From Flavobacterium sp. (GTDB taxonomy: Bacteria; Bacteroidota; Bacteroidia; Flavobacteriales; Flavobacteriaceae), in NCBI RefSeq assembly GCF_028689845.1, contig NZ_JAQVCH010000001.1, positions 186,001-250,000 of the forward strand: 64,000 bases of DNA, read 5' to 3'. Under the pieces are notes generated by a model. The model was not told the DNA's origin. It saw nothing but the letters and a program-made list of their open reading frames with translations, and ran no database searches. Of this stretch, positions 1 through 9,003 are shown in pieces. Both the position numbers and the translations under genes were made by a program. Each line of letters begins with the position of its first letter. Position 1 is the stretch's first letter.

Positions 1-965
1 ACATTAAATTTGAAACGAATTTATTAGATGATAAAGTTTTGTTTAAAAGCGATGGCATGCCAACCTATCATTTAGCCAACATTGTAGATGATCATTTGAT
101 GGAAACGTCGCATGTGATTCGAGGTGAAGAATGGTTGCCTTCGCTTCCACTTCATGCTTTACTTTACCGGGCTTTTGGTTGGGAAGCACCTGAATTTGCT
201 CATTTACCGTTGATTTTAAAACCCGTTGGAAATGGAAAATTATCCAAAAGAGATGGTGATAAATTAGGTTTTCCCGTTTTTCCATTGGAATGGAAAACAG
301 AAGAAGGAATATCCTCTGGCTATAGAGAAAATGGATTTTTTCCAGAAGCTGTAGTTAACTTTTTAGCTTTATTAGGATGGAATGATGGTACTGACCAAGA
401 ACTATTTTCTTTAGAAGAATTAGCAGATAAATTTGATTTAAATAGAGTTCACAAAGCGGGAGCGAAATTTGATCCGGATAAAAATAAATGGTTTAATCAC
501 CAGTATTTACAAAAGCAAAGTGATGAAGAGTTGGCGGGAAGTTTTTCTTCAATTTTAAAAGAAAGAGGAATTTCTGTTGAAAATAATAAACTAATCAAAA
601 TTGTTTCATCCATAAAAGAAAGAGCTCATTTTGTAAACGAATTTTGGGATTTAGCCGATTATTTCTTTGTTGCACCAAAATCGTATGATGAAAAAGCAGC
701 TAAAAACTGGAAAGAAGAAACACCGACTTTGATGAAAAAAGTTATTGCTGTTTTAGAATCGATAGAAGATTTCAGTTCGATGAATATTGAAACACTTTTA
801 AAAGAGTGGATGACAGCAAACGAGATTGGAATGGGGAAAGTTATGCAGCCGTTGCGTTTAAGCCTTGTAGGGGCTTTAAAAGGACCGCATTTGTTTGATA
901 TTATTGAAATGATTGGCAAAGAAGAAACGGTTAACAGAATGCAAAATGCAATCGACCGTTTGTAA
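1..965 (+). CDS. gltX: Glutamate--tRNA ligase (GluRS), 3' part; start lies left of the window
   Basis: Class I aminoacyl-tRNA synthetase that charges tRNA-Glu with glutamate in the cytoplasm. The reading frame is open from base 3, so the N-terminal Rossmann half with the HIGH motif is outside the window. What is visible includes the family segments HLANIVDDHLM and HVIRGEEWLPS, the KMSKS-type loop written KLSKRDG (about 237-257) followed by the Bacteroidetes-style extension GDKLGFPVFPLEW, and the helical anticodon-binding part to the end (FLALLGWNDGT, then NRVHKAGAKFD). It converges on the barrel-protein gene at 1022 and shares a strong hairpin terminator with it. Identification is secure; only the start is missing. 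Confidence 0.95.
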   Translation, partial: IKFETNLLDDKVLFKSDGMPTYHLANIVDDHLMETSHVIRGEEWLPSLPLHALLYRAFGWEAPEFAHLPLILKPVGNGKLSKRDGDKLGFPVFPLEWKTEEGISSGYRENGFFPEAVVNFLALLGWNDGTDQELFSLEELADKFDLNRVHKAGAKFDPDKNKWFNHQYLQKQSDEELAGSFSSILKERGISVENNKLIKIVSSIKERAHFVNEFWDLADYFFVAPKSYDEKAAKNWKEETPTLMKKVIAVLESIEDFSSMNIETLLKEWMTANEIGMGKVMQPLRLSLVGALKGPHLFDIIEMIGKEETVNRMQNAIDRL

Positions 966-985
966 CAACTGGAATTATAATACTC

Positions 986-1023
986 AAAACGTCCGAGAAA
1001 TGATATTCTTGGGCGTTTTTTTT
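986..1023. terminator. Intrinsic terminator between convergent genes
   Basis: Stem of 14 positions, AAAACGTCCGAGAA (987-1000) against TTCTTGGGCGTTTT (1006-1019), with two G-U type pairs and a T run after it on the + strand. It sits directly after the gltX stop, and its mirror T-rich side can serve the convergent gene on the minus strand. Confidence 0.8.
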
Positions 1024-1678
1024 ATAAATAAAAGATAATATTTCCAGCCAAGACGCCAATATGTCCTTTTAAATCGCCATCCGCTTTAACAGAAATTCCT
1101 TCTTGTTTATTCAAATTATTCAACATGTTGGTCACCCCGTATTGATAAGAAACGTTTAATCGAACGTTTTCAAATCCGCCCGTTAAACCAATTTGAACAT
1201 TAAAATTAATTGGCGTAATTTCTTTTAAATCTTTAATTTGAAGTAACTCGTTATTGGTAATAAGATAATTTTCATCTGATTTATCATATTTCAACTCACT
1301 ATTGACTTGTAAAACAGGGCCCGCATCAATTGAAAAAGCACTTTCGGCAATTCGGTAGCTTAATAATAAATGTATTTGTACCGCCATCAGGCTTACGTCC
1401 ACTTCTTTGGTTGAAGTTAACGTGTTGGTTTCGATAGCAAATTTATTATCGGTAAAATTCATCCCATAAACCATCGCAAAACTATTGTAGTAATTTCCAC
1501 GAATGGCTAAACCGCCCGTCCAACTTGTTTTGGGTGTGACATTAAAACTATCCGTAAATAAATCCGTTTGATTAATTCCGAGACTAATCCCAATATGATT
1601 AAAATCACCTCTTCCATATTGTGCAAAAGCCACTGAAAATTGACAAAGAAAAACAACCGCAACTAAACATCTTTTCAT
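1022..1678 (-). CDS. Secreted outer-membrane beta-barrel protein (PorT-like family)
   Basis: 218 residues. A Sec signal peptide is clear at the N terminus (MKRCLVAVVFLCQFSVAFAQ, cleavage after AFA). The mature part is an alternation of short polar/aromatic strands (for example GDFNHIGISLGINQTDLF, TGGLAIRGNYYNSFAMVYG, VRLNVSYQYGVTNML) and ends in a hydrophobic strand closing with YL, as in outer-membrane beta-barrels of the Bacteroidetes 'outer membrane beta-barrel domain' group. A minus-strand TAnnTTTG promoter motif (TAAGTTTG) lies at 1700-1707. No specific substrate or role can be read. The barrel class is likely, the exact family less so. Confidence 0.7.
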   Translation of the reverse strand: MKRCLVAVVFLCQFSVAFAQYGRGDFNHIGISLGINQTDLFTDSFNVTPKTSWTGGLAIRGNYYNSFAMVYGMNFTDNKFAIETNTLTSTKEVDVSLMAVQIHLLLSYRIAESAFSIDAGPVLQVNSELKYDKSDENYLITNNELLQIKDLKEITPINFNVQIGLTGGFENVRLNVSYQYGVTNMLNNLNKQEGISVKADGDLKGHIGVLAGNIIFYL

Positions 1679-1699
1679 AATTCGTCCTTAATAATGTAA

Positions 1700-1707
1700 C
1701 AAACTTA
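1700..1707 (-). promoter_or_regulatory. Bacteroidetes -7 promoter element for the barrel gene
   Basis: TAAGTTTG on the minus strand matches TAnnTTTG and lies about 22 bases before the start codon at 1678. No clear -33 TTG was found. Confidence 0.4.
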
Positions 1708-1750
1708 CGAGAATATTCGTATCATTACGTATAACTTAAAATTATTTTTT

Positions 1751-2719
1751 ATGATTCCTACGTACATTATTATTGTAGTACTGGTTTTTTTACTTTTGGC
1801 ATCGTTCTTCACCGTTAAACAACAAACCGCAGCGATTATTGAACGATTCGGAAAATTCAACAGTTCTAGACAGTCTGGATTACAACTAAAAATTCCAGTT
1901 ATTGACCGAGTAACTGGTCGAATTAACCTTAAAATTCAACAATTGGATGTGATTATTGAAACAAAAACGAAAGATAATGTTTTTGTGAAAATGAAAGTTT
2001 CGGTTCAATTTAAGGTGATTCAAGAAAAAGTATATGAAGCTTTTTATAAATTAGAATACCCGCATGATCAAATTACGTCGTATGTATTTGATGTGGTTCG
2101 TGCCGAAGTTCCAAAATTAAAATTAGATGATGTTTTTGAACGTAAAGATGACATTGCAATTGCCGTAAAACGCGAATTGAATGAAGCAATGACATTATAT
2201 GGTTATGACATTATTAATACGTTGATAACGGATATTGATCCAGATATTCAAGTTAAAAATGCGATGAACCGAATTAACGCTGCCGATCGTGAAAAAACGG
2301 CTGCCGAATATGAAGCAGAAGCAGGAAGAATTAGAATTGTAGCCAAAGCGAAAGCAGAAGCAGAAAGTAAAAGACTACAAGGACAAGGTATTGCCGATCA
2401 ACGTAGAGAGATTGCTCGCGGTTTAGTAGAATCAGTTGATGTTTTGAATCGCGTAGGAATTAATTCGCAAGAAGCCTCCGCTTTGATTGTAGTGACGCAA
2501 CATTATGATACGCTTCAAGCGATTGGTGCCGATGCAAATAGTAATTTAATCTTATTGCCCAATTCGCCACAAGCTGGTAGCGAAATGCTAAACAATATGG
2601 TGGCAAGTTTCACGGCGAGTAACCAAGTTGGTGAATCGATGAAACGAGCAAATAGCAATAAACGTATTGTAAAACCGAATTCGAAAGATGAGTTTGGAAG
2701 TGAACAAGAAAAGGAATAA
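1751..2719 (+). CDS. SPFH / band 7 (stomatin-prohibitin type) membrane protein
   Basis: 322 residues. One N-terminal membrane anchor (residues 1-20, YIIIVVLVFLLLASFFTV), then the SPFH domain from about residue 24 with the usual AAIIERFGKF and G(L/Q)LKIPVIDRV segments, then a charged coiled-coil region rich in Ala/Glu/Lys (about 195-240, AADREKTAAEYEAEAGRIR) typical of stomatin-like proteins that oligomerise on the membrane. The C-terminal tail is polar. Members organise membrane microdomains or control membrane proteases; the partner here is unknown. No NfeD-type protein lies beside it. It ends in a hairpin terminator shared with the convergent trio at 2732-3663. Confidence 0.85.
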   Translation: MIPTYIIIVVLVFLLLASFFTVKQQTAAIIERFGKFNSSRQSGLQLKIPVIDRVTGRINLKIQQLDVIIETKTKDNVFVKMKVSVQFKVIQEKVYEAFYKLEYPHDQITSYVFDVVRAEVPKLKLDDVFERKDDIAIAVKRELNEAMTLYGYDIINTLITDIDPDIQVKNAMNRINAADREKTAAEYEAEAGRIRIVAKAKAEAESKRLQGQGIADQRREIARGLVESVDVLNRVGINSQEASALIVVTQHYDTLQAIGADANSNLILLPNSPQAGSEMLNNMVASFTASNQVGESMKRANSNKRIVKPNSKDEFGSEQEKE

Positions 2720-2721
2720 AG

Positions 2722-2749
2722 AAAAAGGGGCTTAAGAGCCCCTTTTTTT
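2722..2749. terminator. Bidirectional intrinsic terminator
   Basis: Perfect 11-bp stem AAAAAGGGGCT (2722-2732) / AGCCCCTTTTT (2737-2747) with loop TAAG and T runs on both strands. It follows the SPFH gene stop and overlaps the stop codon of the minus-strand gene at 2732. Confidence 0.9.
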
Positions 2750-2977
2750 ATTAAAAAACCATTGTATTAAAAATGGTGAAATAAACTTTATAATTCTACT
2801 TGAACTTTTTGGAATGTTAAGATGTAATAATCCAGAAAGCAGGTTTCGGGCAGATAAACTTTCCTTTGTTCGTTGTACATGTAAAACTATTTTTTGATAA
2901 TGAATTTCACGTTCAATCTTTGAAATCTCAATAGCTCGATCTAATTGTTCAAAACTGGTATAAATTTTAGGCTGCAT
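2732..2977 (-). CDS. Small DUF6327-like protein, last gene of the envelope trio
   Basis: 81 residues. It opens with PKIYTSFEQLDRAIEISKIE, a charged helix, and ends with a hydrophobic patch and KKRGS. The layout (short cytoplasmic helix, encoded after a YtxH protein and a holin-like membrane protein) matches what is annotated as DUF6327 in flavobacteria. This name is from memory of the family and not verified. Three bases separate it from the membrane protein gene upstream, so the three are almost surely co-transcribed. Function unknown. Confidence 0.6.
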   Translation of the reverse strand: MQPKIYTSFEQLDRAIEISKIEREIHYQKIVLHVQRTKESLSARNLLSGLLHLNIPKSSSRIIKFISPFLIQWFFNKKRGS

Positions 2978-2980
2978 GAT

Positions 2981-3331
2981 TTAGTCGTTAAAAAAGATTT
3001 CTGAAAATTTGGCCATCACTTTCCCTTCAATTAATTTGTCTTTTATAAGTAAAAAAGCAATCGTTAAAAGCAAATATACACCTCCGATAATTAAAAAACC
3101 ATAAGCTAAATTATCAAAGGCATGGCCAATGGCAATCGCTCCTGCAATGGATAAAAACAATAATACCATTGCTAAACAAAGTAGCATTATCAAAAACTTG
3201 AGAATAACAAAAGTCGATTTCATAGCGACTTTAAAACCCCACAATTTATAATAAGAGACGCTACTTTCTAAATAGGCTTTGGTTTCCTGTTGGATTTGCT
3301 CCACTTCCTCTTTTAATTCTTCAAACGCCAT
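2981..3331 (-). CDS. Holin-X-like / 'phage holin family' small membrane protein
   Basis: 116 residues with an amphipathic N-terminal helix (FEELKEEVEQIQQETKAYLE) followed by two strong transmembrane helices (about residues 43-68 and 74-95) and a short charged tail. Proteins of this shape next to a YtxH protein are usually annotated as phage holin family or PF07332-like, but nothing else here is phage-related, so a housekeeping envelope or stress role is more plausible than lysis. Two bases separate it from the YtxH gene. Confidence 0.65.
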   Translation of the reverse strand: MAFEELKEEVEQIQQETKAYLESSVSYYKLWGFKVAMKSTFVILKFLIMLLCLAMVLLFLSIAGAIAIGHAFDNLAYGFLIIGGVYLLLTIAFLLIKDKLIEGKVMAKFSEIFFND

Positions 3332-3333
3332 AC

Positions 3334-3663
3334 TTATTTTTGTAATTTAGCATTCTGTGTTTTTAATTCGGCCAACTTTCGTTCTAAGAACGTAATTGCT
3401 TCTTCGGTTTTATAACTTCCATCTGACAAAGCCTGCTCAAACGAATCCTCTATAGAAGATTTGGCATTTGTTGCTTTGGTTTGAAGATAAGAAAGCACGT
3501 CTTCATATTTGTGCACGATATCTTCACCCGACTCTTGCAATTTGTTTTTTATTTTTTTCCGGGTTTCAGAACCTTTATCAGGTGCAATTAAAACTCCAAC
3601 TCCAACTCCAACGGCTGCTCCTACTAAAAGGGCCAAAACCGTATCTCCAGTATTCTTTGACAT
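3334..3663 (-). CDS. YtxH-domain protein (Gly-rich membrane anchor, envelope stress type)
   Basis: 109 residues. Residues 7-30 form the YtxH signature: a glycine/valine-rich membrane helix (ALLVGAAVGVGVGVLIAPDK) followed by GSETRKKIKNKLQE. The rest is a helical, coiled-coil tail ending in LKTQNAKLQK. YtxH family members are general-stress and desiccation-related in Firmicutes; their role in Bacteroidetes is not established. It is the first gene of the minus-strand trio and has 300 bases of non-coding DNA upstream. Confidence 0.75.
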   Translation of the reverse strand: MSKNTGDTVLALLVGAAVGVGVGVLIAPDKGSETRKKIKNKLQESGEDIVHKYEDVLSYLQTKATNAKSSIEDSFEQALSDGSYKTEEAITFLERKLAELKTQNAKLQK

Positions 3664-3964
3664 GATATTTAATTTTTAAATTTATATTAATCTAAAGTTA
3701 CATAAAAAATACCAATTATTCAAATTAACCTTTAAAAATTGGTTTTTATTTAAGAAAAAACGCCATAAATGCTTTCTGGTTGCTTAATTAAGTCAAAGTT
3801 GTCTTGCGGCATTTACAGAATGAGAAAACGCATTAAAAGCAAAACACAGAGCCTGTTTTTAATCTACAAAAACTATTGCTTTGTTTGTATTGATAGTTTT
3901 TGTCAATAATAATAAAATCCCGAACAAATCGGGATTTTGATAAATATAATTGATGGGTTGGAAA
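3664..3964. other. Intergenic region with two hairpins between glnS and the YtxH trio
   Basis: No coding frame was found. It contains a perfect 10-bp hairpin CAAAAACTAT (3867-3876) / ATAGTTTTTG (3893-3902) with a 16-base loop, and the glnS terminator at 3914-3938. A short partial repeat (GCCATAAATGC near 3761, GCGGCATTTAC near 3806) is also present. It could carry the promoter of the YtxH trio; no TAnnTTTG motif stood out. Confidence 0.4.
3914..3938. terminator. glnS terminator
   Basis: Perfect 10-bp stem AAAATCCCGA (3914-3923) / TCGGGATTTT (3929-3938) with a 5-base loop, 23 bases after the glnS stop on the minus strand, symmetric enough to act in both directions. Confidence 0.8.
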
Positions 3965-5647
3965 TTAATCTTTTGAATCAACTTTTGCCCACGTATCTCT
4001 TAATCCAACCGTTTTATTGAAAACCAATTTTTCTGCAGACGAATCTTTATCCACACAATAATAACCTAATCGTTGAAATTGAAAGTGGTCTAATTCTTTA
4101 GAGCTTACTAAACTTGGTTCAACATAACCCGTAATTACTTCCAACGAGTTCGGGTTAATGTATTCTTTAAAATCTACTTCTTTATTTCCATCAGGATTTT
4201 CATGGGTAAATAATCGATCATACACTCGCACTTCTGCTTTTACCGCATGTTTTACAGAAACCCAATGAATCGTGCCTTTTACTTTTCTTTGACTAGCTTC
4301 TGAACCACTTCCAGACTTTGTATCAACATCATAGGTACAATGAATTTCAGTAATATTGCCTTCCGCATCTTTTACAACGGATTCACCTTTAATAAAATAG
4401 GCGTTTTTTAAACGTACTTCCGTTCCTAAAGTCAATCTAAAAAACTTCTTATGAGCTTCTTCTTGAAAGTCTTCTCTTTCAATATATAATTCTCTAGAAA
4501 AAGGCAATTGACGATAGGTCATGACTTCATCTTCTGGATTATTTTCTGCTTCTAGCCATTCTTCTTGATCTTTTGGATAATTAGTAATTATCAATTTAAC
4601 TGGGTTTAAAACCGCCATCACGCGAGGTGCTACTTTATTTAAATCTTCGCGAACACAAAATTCTAATAAAGAAACATCGATTAAATTTTCTCTTTTTGCA
4701 ATACCTATGGTTTTTGCAAAATTACGAATTGCTGCCGCTGTAATTCCACGACGTCGCATACCTGAAATCGTGCTCATACGAGGATCATCCCAACCGGTAA
4801 CATGCTTTTCTTCCACTAATTGTGCTAATTTTCGTTTAGAAACAACAGTATGAGAAAGATTTCTTCGTGCAAACTCACGTTGTTTAGGTCTAACTTTTGA
4901 TTCGTCATAAATTTGATTTAAAAACCAATCGTATAATTCACGATGTGGTAAAAACTCAAGCGTACAAAATGAATGTGAAACTTGTTCTAAATAGTCACTT
5001 TCACCATGAGCCCAATCGTACATTGGATAAATACACCAATCATTCCCAGTTCGATGATGATGTGCATGCATAATTCTATACATAATAGGATCACGCATTA
5101 ACATATTGGTTGCACCCATACTAATTTTAGCACGTAAAACGTGAGTTCCTTTCTCGAATTCACCATTTTTCATGCGTTCAAATAAGTCTAAATTCTCTTC
5201 AATAGAGCGATTTCTATACGGAGAATCCGTTCCTTTTTGAGTTGGAGTTCCTTTTAGAATAGCCATTTCCTCTGAAGAAATACTATCGACATAGGCTTTA
5301 TCTTTTTTAATTAGCTCAACTGCCCAATCGTATAGTTGTTGGAAATAATCGGAAGCATAACACTCCTTTTCCCATGAAAAACCGAGCCATTGTACATCTA
5401 GTTTAATTGCGTCAACAAATTCTTGTTCTTCTTTGGAAGGATTGGTATCATCAAAACGCAAATTTACAGGTGCTTGATAATCAATTCCTAATCCGAAATT
5501 TAAACAAATCGCACTCGCATGACCAACATGCAGATAACCATTTGGTTCTGGCGGAAAACGAAAACGGAGTTTTTCTTTTGGAAAACCATTTTTTAAATCT
5601 TCTTCGATAATTTGTTCAATAAAATTGAGTGACTTTTCTTCTGACAT
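3965..5647 (-). CDS. glnS: Glutamine--tRNA ligase (GlnRS)
   Basis: 560 residues, the full length of bacterial GlnRS. Class I synthetase motifs are present: HIGH as HVGH (residues 40-43, in PNGYLHVGHASA), the GlnRS/GluRS RFDDTNP segment, LMRDPIMYRI, YPMYDWAHGESD, and KMSKS as VVSKRKL (about 268-274). The C-terminal half is the two-barrel anticodon-binding domain specific to GlnRS. Together with gltX at the left edge this means the cell charges tRNA-Gln directly, not only through GatCAB transamidation; GlnRS in Bacteroidetes is generally regarded as a transferred gene of eukaryotic ancestry. A minus-strand TATTTTTG motif lies at 5667-5674. Confidence 0.97.
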   Translation of the reverse strand: MSEEKSLNFIEQIIEEDLKNGFPKEKLRFRFPPEPNGYLHVGHASAICLNFGLGIDYQAPVNLRFDDTNPSKEEQEFVDAIKLDVQWLGFSWEKECYASDYFQQLYDWAVELIKKDKAYVDSISSEEMAILKGTPTQKGTDSPYRNRSIEENLDLFERMKNGEFEKGTHVLRAKISMGATNMLMRDPIMYRIMHAHHHRTGNDWCIYPMYDWAHGESDYLEQVSHSFCTLEFLPHRELYDWFLNQIYDESKVRPKQREFARRNLSHTVVSKRKLAQLVEEKHVTGWDDPRMSTISGMRRRGITAAAIRNFAKTIGIAKRENLIDVSLLEFCVREDLNKVAPRVMAVLNPVKLIITNYPKDQEEWLEAENNPEDEVMTYRQLPFSRELYIEREDFQEEAHKKFFRLTLGTEVRLKNAYFIKGESVVKDAEGNITEIHCTYDVDTKSGSGSEASQRKVKGTIHWVSVKHAVKAEVRVYDRLFTHENPDGNKEVDFKEYINPNSLEVITGYVEPSLVSSKELDHFQFQRLGYYCVDKDSSAEKLVFNKTVGLRDTWAKVDSKD

Positions 5648-5666
5648 AATCGGGATTAATGAGCTA

Positions 5667-5674
5667 CAAAAATA
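5667..5674 (-). promoter_or_regulatory. Bacteroidetes -7 promoter element for glnS
   Basis: TATTTTTG on the minus strand fits TAnnTTTG and lies 20-27 bases upstream of the glnS start codon. Confidence 0.5.
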
Positions 5675-6034
5675 CAGAAAAAAAAATCGTCCTACTGAAA
5701 ATGATTTTTAAAAAAAAATCCGTTGAAATGCAATCTGTTTTTTTTATCCTCGACGAACGGTGTTAACGCTTACGGTTTTCAACAAACCAGATTACGGTAA
5801 ACCACATTTCGTATTACCGTTTATCGATTTTATAGTTAAAGTTTTAGATATGAATCTTTTTATTCGTTAAATTCGAAACAGAAAAATGTTAAAAACAACT
5901 AGTTTATCATTAAAAAATAGAATTGTTCCTTTTCGTTTTTTTCGTAATTAAATGTAGTGTAGTGCCTATTTCAATTACAAAATAACAATCCGATTGCTTT
6001 TGGGGTAAAAGTAGTCCATCATAAAGAGTGTTTT
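5675..6034 (+). promoter_or_regulatory. Long leader / promoter region of the spr adhesin operon
   Basis: About 360 bases without a coding frame between the divergent glnS and sprC-like genes. It holds an inverted repeat ACGGTAA (5794-5800) / TTACCGT (5814-5820) and T-rich stretches. No clean TAnnTTTG element was recognised. The length suggests a long 5' untranslated leader or a regulated promoter for the 17-kb operon; this is inference. Confidence 0.35.
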
Positions 6035-8998
6035 ATGGTTTGGAAAATTACCCTAGAAAAACTATTTTTTTCTGCTTTGCTCTCTTTGCTTTTCATAAGC
6101 AATAGCAACGGGTATGCTCAAACCATAATGATTGGGACACCTACGTTAGGATTTACACAAGCCTGTGCCTCTCCTGGATTTAATAACTACGCATTAACAT
6201 TTACTGTTTTTCCACTTTCCAACCTACAAGCTGGAAATCAATTCATCATAGAATTATCTGATTCTAGTGGAAATTTTGGCTCTCCAACAACACTAACAAC
6301 CACGGCCAGCACCACTTCACCCGTTTCTGTTTCGTTTGCTTTACCAACAAATACGGCTGGTGAAGCTTTTAAAATTAGAGTAAAAAGCACCGCTCCAGCT
6401 ACTACTAGTCCGGTGAGTGTTTCTTTTTCTGCCTATTATGCTGTACATAACCAACCATTTTCTATTAATAATAATGTAGGAACCGTTTCTTTTTGTGACG
6501 GCGGAAACACCACCTTGCAAGTTGATAATACTGGAACAGCCGCTTCTCCTTTATTTTATACTGGATTGACTTATAAATGGTTTCGCAATTTTGCTGTTGT
6601 GCCAGGTGCGACTAGTGCTTCGTTAAATGTAACACAAGCCGGAAATTATTATGCCATTGTGGATTATGGAAGTTGTGTGATGAATTCGTATTCAAATATG
6701 GTTACTGTCAATGTAACAGCTGGAATAAACTTATCGATTACTGCTGCTGGAAATGTGGAATCTATTTGTGCTGGTTCACCTAGAACATTGACTTCTTCGC
6801 ATCAAAATGCTAGTTATGTTTACCAATGGTTTAAAAATAGTGTGGCTATTACAGGAGCAACAAATGCAACTTATAATGCCACACAAGAAGGAACTTATAA
6901 ATTAAGAATCACCTTTGGTGGTTGTGTATTTGAGTCGAATAGTATTTTCTTAGAATTAATCGATTTACAAATTGATTGGAATGTCAATGCTTCCGAAGTA
7001 CTTATTCCAGGCGAACAACTTCAAATCAATTCCATTCATAATGCTACAGCACCAACTTTTGTATGGAAAAAAAACAATGTCGTTATTCCGGGAGCAATTA
7101 CTGCAAACTATACGGTTACAGAAGCTGGAACGTATCAACTCACGGTTACAGAAACCCAAGATTGTACGTTTAGCGAGCAATTAACTGTTGTGGTTCAATA
7201 CCCAATTGGTTTTTCGGCTACGATTCAAAACTCTGGCGATTATCAATCTTGTAATAGCACCACTTCTACCTTGACATTGAATTCTTTGATGGCTCAAACG
7301 ACCACTGGAAATGTTGCGGTGAATTTATCGAATCCTAATTTTACCTACCAATGGTTACTTAATAACATACCGATTGCTGGAGCGACAACCACCTCATATA
7401 CTATTGCTAACGCAACGCAGAATGGTTCGTATAAATTACGCATCACAATCCCAACTTTTTCACCGATTGAATCGAATGCCATTTCTATCGCATTACAAAT
7501 TCAAACGCCCGTTTTAACCGCAGTAGGAACTTTATGTGGCACGAGCTCTGTACAACTAAATAGTTCCGTAACAAATGTAGTTTTTACCTATAAATGGTAT
7601 AAAAACAACACGTTAATTACAGGAGCTTCTTCTCCGAGTTATAGTACCAATCAAGCAGGAAATTATCATTTAGTGGTTTCTTACGGAAGTTGTTCAGTGA
7701 CTTCAAATATCATTAATTTAGAACAAAACAGCATTTCTGCAACATTAAATGTTCCGACAACAGCCATTATTATTCCCGGAGAAACAAAAGTCTTAACCGT
7801 GACGACCAACGCGGTGAACCCTAGTTTTCAATGGTATCGAAATAATGCGATTATTACTGGGGCAACATCGGCAACATTAAATGCAACAACCGATGGAACA
7901 TATAAAGTAATTGTAACACAAACAACGGGTTGTAATGCGACAAAAGAAGCAAGTTGCAACCTACTATATCCAAGTTCTTTTGCCGTTACTATTGCTGCAG
8001 ATGCTAATTATACATCTTGCAGTAGTGAACAAGCCACCCTTTCCATCACTAGTTTCAATGCTATTGCTGGAACAGAAACAATTTCTCTTTTAGGAAATTC
8101 ATACAACTATACGTATGAGTGGTATAAAAATGGCAGTTTGGTTTTATCTTCAACTGCAATGACCTATTTGGTTTTATCTTATATAGAAAATGGAACGTAT
8201 GAGCTACGCGTAGTGATTCCACAATTTAATCAAGTTATTTCAAATGAAGTGGCTATTCAATTAGGAATTGGTGAAGCGTTTGAAGTATCGGTAGAAGGTT
8301 TGTTATGTGAATCGGGCGGAAGTGTCGAACTACAATCTAACTTAACAAATCCCAACTATATAGTAGCATGGTATGCAGTTGGAAATGATACCGTTTTAGG
8401 AACTGAATCTAATTTAACCGTAACGACTCCAGGTAACTATTATTTAACCATTGCTTTTGAAGGATGTGAATATACTACAAATCCTATCGCGGTTAGTGTG
8501 ACTACTTCTAACGGAATAAGTTTGAATGTTGCAGATGATTTCACAATTCTAGTAGGAAGTTCGACAGAAGTCATTGCTAGTGGTGCCGAAAATTATACTT
8601 GGTTTTTAAACAATCAAGAAATTGGTACAGGAACAAGTCTGTTGGTTTCTACTGCTGGTGAATATACCGTAATCGGAACAATCGGCGAATGTGAATTCAC
8701 AAAAAACTTCAGGGTAACGAGTATGGAAAACACCAGTCTTGTTATTCCGAATATTATTTCGATAAACAATGATGGAATTAATGATTTTTGGTCTATTCCG
8801 AATGAATATGTCAACAAAGAAGAGGTAGAAGTAATCATTTATTCTCCAAAAGGAAAAGTGGTTTTTAGAGCTCGTAAATACCAAAACAATTGGCCTAATA
8901 CGGGTTTAGAATATTCAAAAAAAGAGCCTGTTTTTTATTATACCATAGTTAAACAAGATGAAATTGTCCAACGCGGTTCGATTACCGTCATTGAATAA
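6035..8998 (+). CDS. sprC: SprC-like secreted multi-Ig protein with T9SS type B C-terminal domain
   Basis: 987 residues. Signal peptide at residues 1-29 (ends in GYAQ). The body consists of about nine Ig-like repeats, each with a W core and the pattern YxWxxNNxxIxGATxxxYxxxxxGxYxLxVxxxxC (for example YQWFKNSVAITGATNATY and FQWYRNNAIITGATSATL). The last 85 or so residues are the 'gliding motility-associated' type B sorting domain (IPNIISINNDGINDFWSIPN, then EVIIYSPKGKVVF, ending GSITVIE), which directs export through the type IX system and surface attachment. Only 5 bases separate it from the next gene. The order with the next three genes equals sprC-sprD-sprB-sprF of F. johnsoniae, hence the symbol; the identity as SprC rests on position and architecture, not on alignment. 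Confidence 0.7.
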   Translation: MVWKITLEKLFFSALLSLLFISNSNGYAQTIMIGTPTLGFTQACASPGFNNYALTFTVFPLSNLQAGNQFIIELSDSSGNFGSPTTLTTTASTTSPVSVSFALPTNTAGEAFKIRVKSTAPATTSPVSVSFSAYYAVHNQPFSINNNVGTVSFCDGGNTTLQVDNTGTAASPLFYTGLTYKWFRNFAVVPGATSASLNVTQAGNYYAIVDYGSCVMNSYSNMVTVNVTAGINLSITAAGNVESICAGSPRTLTSSHQNASYVYQWFKNSVAITGATNATYNATQEGTYKLRITFGGCVFESNSIFLELIDLQIDWNVNASEVLIPGEQLQINSIHNATAPTFVWKKNNVVIPGAITANYTVTEAGTYQLTVTETQDCTFSEQLTVVVQYPIGFSATIQNSGDYQSCNSTTSTLTLNSLMAQTTTGNVAVNLSNPNFTYQWLLNNIPIAGATTTSYTIANATQNGSYKLRITIPTFSPIESNAISIALQIQTPVLTAVGTLCGTSSVQLNSSVTNVVFTYKWYKNNTLITGASSPSYSTNQAGNYHLVVSYGSCSVTSNIINLEQNSISATLNVPTTAIIIPGETKVLTVTTNAVNPSFQWYRNNAIITGATSATLNATTDGTYKVIVTQTTGCNATKEASCNLLYPSSFAVTIAADANYTSCSSEQATLSITSFNAIAGTETISLLGNSYNYTYEWYKNGSLVLSSTAMTYLVLSYIENGTYELRVVIPQFNQVISNEVAIQLGIGEAFEVSVEGLLCESGGSVELQSNLTNPNYIVAWYAVGNDTVLGTESNLTVTTPGNYYLTIAFEGCEYTTNPIAVSVTTSNGISLNVADDFTILVGSSTEVIASGAENYTWFLNNQEIGTGTSLLVSTAGEYTVIGTIGECEFTKNFRVTSMENTSLVIPNIISINNDGINDFWSIPNEYVNKEEVEVIIYSPKGKVVFRARKYQNNWPNTGLEYSKKEPVFYYTIVKQDEIVQRGSITVIE

Positions 8999-9003
8999 AT
9001 AAC

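Noticed and set aside
2981..3331. Phage lysis cassette from the holin-like gene
   Set aside because: No endolysin, structural or integrase gene is nearby; the YtxH neighbour points to an envelope or stress trio.
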